The position numbers and the translations under genes are program-made. Under the pieces are notes generated by a model. That model was not told the DNA's origin. It did not search any database and worked only from the letters and a program-made list of their open reading frames with translations. From assembly GCA_946894095.1 (NCBI GenBank), contig OX335641.1, positions 19,548,501 through 19,612,500 of the forward strand: a DNA stretch of 64,000 nt. The letters run 5' to 3'. The stretch comes from Incurvaria masculella (Eukaryota; Arthropoda; Insecta; Lepidoptera; Incurvariidae). Below are positions 13,801-25,800 of this stretch, one piece after another (position 1 is the first letter of the stretch; each line of letters starts with the position of its first letter).

Positions 13801-16800
13801 CATGTCCCGACACCCGCCAATAGCTTGCCCAATCGTCGCATTGGAGCGTTTGCCACCCCTCACTCACAACCCGCTGCACCGATTTCGCGCTGGCGGCGGG
13901 CCCATTACAGAAGCATGTGCAATTTGTCCCGCGCCGCACGCCATGACAGAGAGTCAACGGCGCCAAGGAGACGAGACGAGCGCCGGCGGGTCGGGAGGGC
14001 GCATTCGTGCCGCCTCCGCCGTCGGGAGAGTCGCCTCCGAGGAGTCCCTGCAGAAGCTAGCGACGAGCTTCATAGAGCTGAACAAGCAGCGCGCCAGACT
14101 GAGGGAGTGGAGGAAGTTAATGAGAGAATTGGTACATTCGCAGAGGGGGAAAATACCGCTGCTGCTCGCCGTGGAGGCCGGCAACCAGAGCATGTGCCGG
14201 GAGCTGCTCAGCTCGCAGACTGCAGACCAACTCAAGGTTACCTTACTTTATTTTTCTTCAGTTGTATTTTTTTTAAAATGTTATCTCTCCAAGTCACATG
14301 TTATAAGAATATCAAGGGTGCTAAAATGTGGTTGGTATTTTAGCCAGTGTAAAAAGATTGTTTGTGCTGGTACCACCTACTTCTGTTCTGCATCGTATAT
14401 CTGCCTGAAAATCTCTGATTGAAAATATGCACCTACACATAAATTGTACCAAATTCAAAGTGGCCAAATTACCTGCATTCTAACCACCATTCAAATATAT
14501 TGGAAGGAAATAAAATCAACCAGGCCGTCTCGTCTGATGTCTCTTTCGTTAAATCTCCATAAAGATATAAGATAAAAACTTTACAACATATATAGAACAG
14601 CACCTTTCATAATTAACATTTGACGGGGGCTCTTACTTCCGAGATACGTTAGTGCTTGTACGTTAGGTAGCCTTATATTACTATTACTTATTATTACATT
14701 ACTTTAATTATTATTACATAAAAAAAATTCCCAAGAGTAGTTTAAGCAAACGTCTGTAACATTCCAGGCGACGACGCCGAGCGGCGACTCCGCGCTGCAC
14801 CTGGCGGCGCGGCGGCGCGATGTGGACATGGCGCGCATCCTCATCGACTACGGCACGTCGGCGGACGCCGTCAACGGCGCCGGCCAGACGCCGCTGCACA
14901 TCGCCGCCGCGGAGGGGGACGAGATCCTCGTCAAGTACTTCTACGGCGTGCGCGCCAACGCCGGCATCGCCGACAATGAAGGTCACCCACACTCGCTTTT
15001 GTGCTTATGTGCTGTCAGCACACTCTTCATTGAAAGGCTGGCCCTGGCGTGGTACCTAATTATATCAGGAATTCAGTGCCAAGAAATAATATCTCCGGCA
15101 CTGGTCGTCAGATTTGGTAACCTCGTCGCGCGACGCTTTGGCTATGGTTTGGATTCCACGTAAAGCTGTATAAGATCCCCTTTCGTACTTTCTACTTCTA
15201 GGTTGTAGGGTTAATACCGCCGGGTTAGTACCAAGTTGTTCGAAACGGCAATTGAAATTGACCGTTTTATCGATGCATCCCGTTCTGTAGGAAGGTAGAA
15301 AATTAGGAAGATGCCTTAGCATGGATCATAATGAGATGCAATAATGCCCTTTATTGCCTTTATAATTTTGCAAGGACTTTGAATCGTTGCTATATTATGT
15401 GATTACATCTTCAATATTTTCGTTATTTCTTGATTTATTCTTTCCTTTACTGTCCTTTAAATGGCATCTTTATCTAGCTCTATTTATGGTGGTCAGTCCA
15501 GTAGTTACCGCTTCGGCCCGCAGACCGTACGCCCATGCATCTGGCCGCGGAGAACGGCCACGCGGCCATCATCGAGCTGCTGGCCGACAAGTTCAAGGCT
15601 TCTATCTTCGAGCGTACCAAAGACGGCAGCACGCTCATGCACATCGCTTCCCTCAACGGTCACGCCGACTGCGCCATGATGCTCTTCAAGAAGGGCGTCT
15701 ACCTTCACATGCCCAATAAGGTGAGTTTGGAGATCATTATTCGTTCTTTTTTATTTATTTTATAATAGTTACCTGCGAATTAGTTTGTTGATCATTTAAT
15801 AAACAAATTACTTTGTTTTATGAATGTTTTCTAACATTTGCACACCCCATTGAACCACCAGAATGGGCGGAGAGTTTTGGATTAGTTTTTTTCATCTTGG
15901 TTGGCATTAAGTGCCAGGAAATAGAAAGGAATTTGTGCTTTCCTTTAAATTTAGGTGCTTTTCTTAAAGTTTTACTCTCCTACCAGCATCGCTCCGTAAT
16001 TGATCCACACATGAATTTTTGGGTTTACTTATTTAATTAGCGGATTATAAAGAAAGATGAGCTTAAATCTTGGTAAAATCATGCATATTGTATGAACTCT
16101 TTGATAACTACATAGACACACGAAACTGACCAAATAATTTGTTTATTTAGATTTTCACTGTTGTTTGACATATTATTTTACATTTACGGATGAACAGTGT
16201 TCAGCTTACTTATTTAGCTCGACAGCCTTACAGATTTCCTGTAAGGAAGCCTTACAGGAAACACTGAAGAAGTTGTGGAAGCAGTTGCATGCATGAACAG
16301 AGACTTGGACACCGTACAATGTTGGGCTGAGAAATTCGGACTCATCGTTAACCCTGCTACTTACTTCTTACCAAACTAAACTTGCTCCCCATATCCAGTG
16401 TAGTTTTTAACAGGGTTTCCTTTCCATATGTCAAGTTTGTGAAAAAACCTGGGTCTCTAAATTGATGAGAATTTATCCTGGAAATAAGCAGGTTGGTGAG
16501 GTAAGCCGGAAAATGTTTGCAAGCATGCACTCTCTCAAACGCCTGGAAAATTTCCTTCCGTTCAGCACTAAAACTATGTTAGCCCAATCTCTTTTAATTC
16601 CTATTTTAGACTATGCTGATATCTGCTACCTTGACCTCAATGAAGACCTTTTGAATAAGTTAGACCGGCTTCTTAATCTGTGCATTCGAAACTTATTTGC
16701 ATTGCGCAAGTATGATCACATTACTGAATACCGGTCTCGCCTCAAATGGCTCGACATTCGTCGTCGTAGGCAATCCCATGTCCTGTGTCTTCTTTACTGC

Positions 16801-19800
16801 ACTCTAAATCATCCTTCCGCCCCTAAATATATTTTTGATCGTTTTACTTTTCTTTCCTCACATGGCCTTTCATTAAGATCAGTAGACAATCTTCTTCTTT
16901 CCATTCCTTCACATTCTTCTACTTTCTATAGCGACTCTTTTTCCGTGCAAGCAGCACGTTGATGGAACCAATTGCCTCTGAAGTTACGACAGTGTCCTAC
17001 AATCCAGATTTTCCGTTCGCACCTGAAAGAGTATCTGCTAAAATCGTAAAATCTCACCTTTTACCCACTGTTTAGTGAGTTTCATCATTACTAACTGTGA
17101 AAGTATTTATCTATTCTATATTATTTAGTGTATGTATGTATTCATATGTAAAATATGATTGTATTATGCGTATATATTTGTAATAATTTTATAAGTTTAA
17201 TATATTGTATTATTTATGTATTGTTTATATAAATATAATTATTTATATGTGTTATAATTAAGTACTTAAAATTCTTATGTGTTGTATAGTTGCTCAGTTT
17301 TTTTTCTCTTGTTATTTGCGCCTACCCTTTTCTGTTCTCAATATTGTAAGGTAGGCTGGTAGAAAATGACTTTAGGCATTAAGCTTTACCTTTTGTACAC
17401 TTTATCGTGCAATAAATGTTATTATTATTATTATTTCCACAGCGTGGTGGATGAAACGTCGAGCTAAATAAGTAAGCTGAACACTGTTTATCCGGAAAAG
17501 TAAAATAATATGACCAAGTAATCTCATGCAGGTACTGATTCAGAAAAACTTTTGTTTTAAAAATTGCTATAGGATGCGACAAGAAATGGTTTATTGAATG
17601 GGTATCCTATCTAAGTTTGGGCGATAAATTCCCTAAATGGGGCGATATAGTGAAAATGGAAATAGAATTCTAAAGTTAAATGACCCAGCCAAATAGCTTT
17701 TTTACGTGACGCTAAAGACAATCATACGCTTCAGTAGATGTCCTTAAAGAAACACGTGCTTTATATAATTCAGCCATCGACAAAAGACTGCCAACATCGA
17801 CAAATTCATGGTCGACTAGCAATACGAAATCATTGATGTGCAAAACCACAGATCATAAGGTTGTCTAAAATTCAATTTCACTAAAACTGTCAATGAACTT
17901 TTGAGACGTGGTTCCATTACAGGTTACGGATGAAAGTTTTAAAATATGTTACTTCCGTTGCGCCGGCGAGTTATTATAGTCTCCAAAGTAGAGTTTTTTT
18001 TGTGTCTAAATCAGAAAAGAACCTTTAAAGTATTGGGTGGTGTTGGAACATTGTAAGCTACTTAATAAAAACAAATACTTAGTTTTTACCTTATATGTTG
18101 GTCATCGGGATAGGTTCGTTATTTTACTTTGCTAAGATCTTGATCGATGTTATGAGCACTCTTATTAATTTTTGTTCTTATCTGCATAGTAGATTGTCTC
18201 AGCTTTTATTGTAATCTGTTAATAAATGAATAAAAGGCATTGAACTGTCTCAATCTTGTCTTACAAAAAGTGTTTCATAATAAAAAGAACAAAAAGTTAA
18301 TAGTAGGTAGTTCTTTCTAAGTAAACAAAAATAATAATTGGAATCGCAACTTTTGTTGTTTTGTTTACGCGGATTATGCGACTTCGACTATTATAACTTT
18401 TATAAGGATTGTATCGATAAGAAAAAATAATATAAAACCTGCCTTCATATCCCACGCGCGGATCACTGAGAAATGTTGTTTCGCCTTGGTACCGTCCGTA
18501 TGAATCAAAGGAAGCAAAGTCAAGTGCAAGTAGACGCGCCTGCTATGCCAATGGCAATCATTTTAGCGGGTTGTACAATCCAGTTTCTACGACATTTGCA
18601 GGGAACCTTTCTCTTCTGGTCATCAGACGGGTATTTCTGTCCGGTTCCCTTGTATTAATCAATCGAACTTGTTTATTTAATTATTTGAATCGTTCTTGTC
18701 ACTTTTATTTTCCGGAAACTGTAAACGTTGAATTTACTGTGAGTTTAACAGTTTTGTCAACCACTTTCACACAGAGAGCTAAATCAATTCGTACTTAATA
18801 TTTGGTTTCACGGTACAATTAAAGGATTAGTGTTTGCCTGAATCTGTAACGATAAATCACTTGTTCAAAAGTCGATTGGTTGACAAAAGAACGAAATATA
18901 CACAGAAATTGTGAATTCATATTTCATATACATATTTTGTAGTACGGTTGTTAGGACTGCGTGTTTATGGTTCTTAAATGATACTAAACACAAAAAATAA
19001 TCTTGTTTGTAACGAAATATCAACTATAAATTTATAATTTCTGGCAGACAACAATCTCCTCAAAATCATTAAATGTCAATTGCATTGTCGCCAGGATGGG
19101 GCGCGCAGTATCCACACGGCGGCGCGCTACGGCCATGTCGGCATCATCAACACGCTGCTGCAGAAGGGCGAGAGTGTCGACGTCACCACCAACGTAAGCC
19201 GCCCCAACTCCTAACCAACAGCCGTTACTAACTATTCATAAGGATAATTTCTTCAATGTCAGCCTAAATCACCATAATTTTTACCTGAAACGTTCGAATA
19301 TTGCAGGACAACTACACAGCGCTACATATTGCCGTAGAGTCGTGCAAACCAGCCGTGGTGGAGACGCTGCTTGGCTACGGGGCCGACGTTCACATCCGCG
19401 GTGGCAAGCAGCGCGAGACACCGCTCCACATCGCCGCGAGAATGCCGGAAGGTCAGCGCTGCTTCTTTCAGCTGAACGCTATAATATCACGTTTTTCGTC
19501 CTCGAACCCGCCAAAGAAGAAAACGCACGAGTATTGAGGACGTGGCTATACAAGACTCACTCACCTGCTATCTCGCTTGCCCACTGCCTCCGCTAACATG
19601 CATGTGTGGCTTTGCCTCCAATACTGTTCATGTGGCGCCAGGTGATTACAGTTGCTAAAGATTCTTCTGGAAACAGTGGACCCGACTAATCTACGTGCTG
19701 CTCTGGTGCTGTTAGTTGTAATAATAAAGATTTTTTTTACATGCTCTAGGATGTAATTGAACGGCATATTTATCATTATGTTGACACAATAATGTTTGCA

Positions 19801-22800
19801 ATGCATCCAGGTTTATTTCAATATTATTTGTGGAATCGAAATGTTTAATCGGCAGGCGACAAGTGTGCATTAATGCTGTTAAAATCTGGAGCCGGACCAA
19901 ACAAGTCGACAGAGGATGGCCAGACTCCCGTGCACGTAGCGGCGAGGTACGGAAACTTGGCCACCTTGATACTACTTCTTGAAGATGGAGGTGATCCTTT
20001 AAAAAAGTCAAAGGTAAATTATTAGATCACAGGAACTATTTTAAAATCGAAACGATTACGTGCTTAAACTGACTGACACATTTCAGGTCGGCGAAACACC
20101 CCTGCATCTAGCATGTCAAAGTTGCCAACCGGATATTGTCGGTCATTTGATTGAGTTCATCAAAACCAATATGGGTCCCGAAATAGCTAAAAGTTACTTA
20201 GATGCTGTGAATGAGGATGGAGCTAGCGCCTTGCACTACGCTTGCAACATTACTAAGGATCAAGTTAAGATCCCATCCTCGGATCGAGAGCTCGTCAAAC
20301 TACTGATTGAAAATGGGGCTGATGTCACACTGCAGACCAAGCAGACACACGAAACGGCATTTCACTACTGCGCTATAGCCGGCAACAACGATGTTATGAG
20401 CGAGATGATCACTCACATGTCAGCCCAAGACGTCTCCAAGGCCCTCAATAAGCAATCGACGATCGGTTGGACACCCCTACTAATCGCTTGCAATCGAGGT
20501 CATATGGAGCTCGTTAGCACTCTACTTGCTAATCATGCTCGTGTAGATGTGTTCGACGTTGAAGGCCGGTCTGCTCTGCATCTTGCCGCGGAACATGGGT
20601 ACCTGCAAGTGTGCGATGCGCTCCTGACTGCTAAGGCCTTCATCAATTCTAAAGCCAGAAACGGACGTACGGCACTACATCTCGCCGCCCTGAACGGGTT
20701 TACACATCTCGTTAAATTTCTAATTAGAGACCACAACGCGGTAATCGACGTTCTTACATTAAAGAAACAGACTCCCCTGCACTTAGCGGCCGGAAGCGGA
20801 CAGATTGAAGTGTGCAAGCTTCTTCTCGAACTTGGCGCAAACATCGACGCGACCGATGAACTCGGCCAGAAACCGATCCACGCAGCTGCCCAAAATAACT
20901 ACTCGGAGGTGGCGCAACTGTTTCTTCAACGGCATCCAAACCTCGTGATGGCGACAACGAAGGACGGAAACACATGCGCACATATTGCTGCTATCCAAGG
21001 CTCAGTGAAAGTGATTGAAGAACTGATGAAGTTTGATCGAAACGGTGTTATAACTGCTAGGAACAAATTGAACGACTCGACCCCACTACAGTTAGCGGCA
21101 GAGGGTGGTCATGCAGACGTTGTGAGGGCACTGGTGCGTGCAGGTGCATCCTGCACTGACGAGAACCGAGCCGGTCTAACAGCAGTGCACCTAGCGGCGC
21201 AATACGGTCACTCGCATGTGTTAGACGTTATGCGCTCCACCAATACATTACGTATTTCTAGCAAGAAACTTGGATTAACGCCGCTTCATGTATCAGCTTA
21301 TTATGGACAAACAGGTCTGTATCAGTTGAACTTTGTGTGTATTTTTTACTCAGACTGACACATGTCTAAACTTAGATGAAAAATCTAAGTGTCTAAACAA
21401 ATGTTCTGTCATAACAGATACTGTTCGAGAGCTGCTCGCCCACGTGCCAGGAACAGTAAAATCAGAGTCCCCAACTGGCACATCCCTCGTTCCGGAACTT
21501 GGTTCGGAGTCTGGTCTCACGCCGCTCCATCTAGCCGCCTATTCCGGTAATGAGAACGTCGTAAGACTTCTGCTCAACTCCATCGGGGTCCAAGTCGACG
21601 CTGCTACAGCGGAAAATGTAAGATCTTACTATACGTTTTTAAAAACTAATTCTAAATATTGTGGTGGTGTCCATTCTTCAATACAATATTTGTTGACATT
21701 TCAGGGCTACAATCCTCTGCATCTCGCTTGTTTTGGAGGTCACATGTCTATAGTTGGCTTACTGTTAAGCAGATCAGCAGAGTTACTACAAAGCACCGAC
21801 CGACATGGGAAGACTGGTCTACATATCGCTTCAACCCACGGACATTATCAGATGGTTGAAGTTTTACTAGGACAGGGCGCCGAAATTAATGCAACTGATA
21901 AAAATGGCTGGACTCCATTGCATTGCGCGGCTAAAGCGGGGCACCTCAACGTCGTCAAACTGCTTTGCGAGTCGGGAGCATCTCCAAAAAGTGAGACAAA
22001 TTTGAACTGCAGTCCAATATGGTTCGCCGCTTCAGAAAACCACAATGACGTCTTGGAATATTTGTTACACAAAGAGCATGATACGCAATCGTTAATGGAA
22101 GACAAGCGATTCGTTTACAATCTTATGGTCTGTTCCAAGAATCATAATAACATCCCGATAGAGGAGTTTATTTTAGTATCGCCAGCACCCGTTGATACAG
22201 CTGCAAAGCTGTCAAATATTTATATTATTTTATCGACAAAGGTTTGTATTTCCTTAAGCTTAAAACTGTCGTGATCTATATATGATACTTTTTGAACATT
22301 TACCAAATTGTCTTAAATGATATCTTCTGTAGGAAAAAGAGAGAGCCAAAGACTTGATAGCGGCGGGGAAGCAATGTGAGGCGATGGCAACCGAACTATT
22401 AGCGCTGGCCGCCGGGGCAGACTCAGCCGGGCACATCCTTACCGCCACAGACAACCGCAACATCGAGTTTCTTGACATCCTCATAGAAAACGAACAGAAG
22501 GAAGTCATAGCACACACTGTGGTTCAAAGATATCTTCAGGTAATCGATAGGTAACTTTTTTCGCCATATGCTATTCAACGGAACTGTCCCTAAAGCAAAT
22601 AAAACTGACACATATATTATTTTACAGGAACTCTGGAGAGGAGGCCTCAAGTGGTCCGCGCTAAAAACAATGTTTCTCTTCTTTGCATTTATTTTCTGTC
22701 CACCCGTTTGGCTGGTGTTCTCTCTACCTTTAGGTCATAAGTATACAAAGGTGCCCATAATTAAGTTCATGTCATACCTCACGTCGCACATATACCTCAT

Positions 22801-25800
22801 GTTGCTCCTAGCGATTGTAGGAATAACCCCTATATACCCTGTCCTCAGAGACAAGCTTTTGCCATACTGGTACGAGTACTTGCTGCTCGTTTGGCTCAGT
22901 GGACTTCTGTTGTTCGAACTGACTGATCCCAGTGATAAGTCTGGCCTTGGCTGGATCAAGGTAGCCGTACTCCTGTTCGGGATGTGTGGTGTCGCAACCC
23001 ACGTAGGTGGCATGATTCTCGTCAGAACAATCGGCACTGGTCGTGATGCTAACTACGATATGATTCCAACCCTTATGTACTGCAGAAACCAATTCTTTGC
23101 TTTATCGTTTCTGTTAGCTTGTGTACAAATTCTAGATTTTCTTTCTTTCCATCACCTGTTCGGTCCGTGGGCCATCATTATCGGTGACCTAATGAAAGAC
23201 CTCGGAAGGTTTCTCGCCGTCTTGGCGATATTCGTGTTTGGATTTTCCATGCACATCGTGGCCTTGAATCAACCCTTCAATGCAAAATTTTCCGCAGAAG
23301 ATTACGCGAAGTTAAAGAAGAAAAGGAGTCCAAATTTCTCAGACGGTAATTATATTTCACTTCATTAAGTGTTCATAAATACAAATTTATTTTATTGATT
23401 CTATTCTGTATATGAATTATTTATATATCCATATATTAATTCTTACCTAAGTACATATTTACATAACATACAAACACATTTTTTATGTAACTGTACATGG
23501 ATGGCTAATATCACACCCACCGTCATGATATTAGCCTAACACATAGAATTTCCGTAGAAATTAGGTACCATACCAGGTTTTCCTTTTATGAGCGCGGGTA
23601 CATTGCACTGGATGCAAATACAGAATTAATTACTCCCGGGCGAATTTAACCTCACCACTTAGTAAGAGACCTACAGTTTTTCATGGATTTTGAACCATGC
23701 AACAGCTCACAATGCACTTATCAAACTCAGAAAAAGAAATAAAGTGGTGCGTGGTGCAGTGGGGCAAGAAAACGCATGACCTGTAGTATAGGAAGCAAAA
23801 CTACGAGTCCCTCAAAATGTGCTTACTATATGCAAGTATTTAAGGGGGGAAGCTGTTTTCCTATGGAAATCGTGCCAGATTTTAATGAAATCGTTTAAAT
23901 TACAATGTATGCTCTTAATTTTTTAAGTGAACTTAAATTATGATATTTCAATTGAATCTGCATTCTATATTTTCTAAACGCCAATCAGTGTTTTAGTCGC
24001 GACTTCCCGACGCAAATAAGGGTAATGTGTTTGTACCATCGATATGTTTGCACGCTGTTTCCGCTTTTCTGTTTGCTTTAAAGTATTGCGAGAAATATAT
24101 ATAAAATAAATTTTTATTTTTTTTATTTATGTAACTGGACATGGATGGCTAATATCACACCTTCTGCCATGGTATTAGCCCAACACACCACATGGGAACT
24201 AGGTGCCATGCCAGGACCTTCCTTATATTGCACGGCTACATTGAACTGGATGGAAAACACGAACAATTTTCATTGCCGCTTCGACCATCGTTCATCCAAT
24301 GCGATGGTACCAACCCGGGCGGGATAAACCCTACCAACTAGTAAGTAAGGAACGGGACCTACAGTTTAACGTGGAATTCGAACCACGGCCAGCCTCTCTC
24401 AACGGTCGAATGGTCACCCATCCAAGACCAGACCGGACCCAGCGTTGCTTAACTTCGGAGAGCGATCGCCGAAGTGTCGCGCCACTGGGCCATTGAGGCT
24501 GACAGTAACACACATAAAAATATACAATAAAAATTAAATCAATATTGTTCGCAATTTGAGTCCACTCTAAGTGATGTTCGAAGATTATAAAGAACAGTTT
24601 AGTTTGCTAAGAATGCAAAAGATCTTCAGCTAATAGTTGAAGAAACCATAATTCGTGTCGATCCCTAATTGTGATCGAAATAATTTTGTAATAAACGTAA
24701 GTTACCTACACACATTCTTCAGATTTTTGGTTCGAAACAATTTAATATAATGGTAAGTTACCTACACACATTCTTCAGATTTTTGGTTATGACTATCCGA
24801 GTTTACCTGCTTATTGACACATTTACGTGATTATGTTATAATTAATTAACATTATTTGTTAGATCGTAATCTACGTGTAAAAGCGGACTTGACAAATGAT
24901 GCCGAATGGACCAATGTTCCTCCGAAAGTGCCACTATATGGGGCCCATTACCGGAGAAAACAAGAACCAGGGAGTAAGTTTTGATGTTAGAGTCGGTGGG
25001 TTGGTTTGCAAATACATTGTTATATATTAAATTAAATTGAACTGAATTTTGTAAACATGCAATGGACTCACTAGATAAACCTAAATGTAATATTGTATTT
25101 GCAAAGTGAAACAACCTTGTACATATAAAGTTTGTGGTTTATCAATGAAGCTCACGATGCGCCCGTGGGCTGGCGGCTGTCACCTTCACTCGATGTGGAA
25201 TGCGATATGCCTTCATTGTGTATTTTGACTTCATCGGGGACCATTTTGAAACTCGAGAACGACTCTTGCGAACGCTTTTTGAAAATGTCATCTTCATATT
25301 TTATTCTATCATTGCTTCTGCTTTGCTACATTTTAACAATATATTTCTACCTATACCTTCAAAAAGTGTTTTAAAGGCGTCCGTTTATGAGCGTTAACTG
25401 TGTTAGAATGGTCGCTTTTGATTTGATGACTTAGATTTGGTGTTTAGCTGAATGCCTGCCGGAGTCGGATGCATCGTCGATGGGAATGGTTTTGTTTGCG
25501 CATGAGATTGTCTAGCTTTATTATTTCTAATTAGTGTATGTTTTCCAGGTGCCGGGCTCGCAAGCAAGGGGAGTCCGCCCGTGTTTGAGTAGCTATTGTT
25601 GTCTGTGAGTGTTGCCTGCCGAGGTGCCGCTGCCTCGCCCGTTCTGTCTGTGCAGCACAACATTGGTCGTGTCACGCGAAGCATGGGGTATGGTCATGGA
25701 TTGTGATGTTTTCGAATCCTTTTATGATTTCGACTGCTTGCGCCGGTGTGTTCCAATTTAGTTATTTTTGTTTGGAATGGGGTATTTTTGAATTGTGGTA

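Larger units (their letters stand above)
8457..14143. other. 5.7-kb nompC intron
   Basis: Contains decayed exon-3 copies, a foldback MITE, an RTE-type tail at 10808-11040, a GC-rich island at 11950-12130 and SINE-like scraps near 12676-12870. The 13.7-14.1 kb stretch is GC-rich and holds the candidate alternative first exon. Short GC-rich patches also occur at 9830-9890 and 12840-12960. Confidence 0.6.
15721..19094. other. 3.4-kb nompC intron with LINE insertion
   Basis: The main content is the LINE at 16255-17436 and its flanking inverted repeats. The rest is AT-rich with no supported exon. Confidence 0.6.
23346..24862. other. nompC intron with two SINE copies
   Basis: Two SINEs (23480-23800 and 24118-24503) and the 36-bp duplication (24697-24788) are present. 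No other exon was seen. Confidence 0.65.

Noticed and set aside
25549..25590. Extra pore-region exon after acceptor tatgttttccag
   Set aside because: The frame needed from exon 15 hits a TAG after about 14 codons and no donor precedes it.
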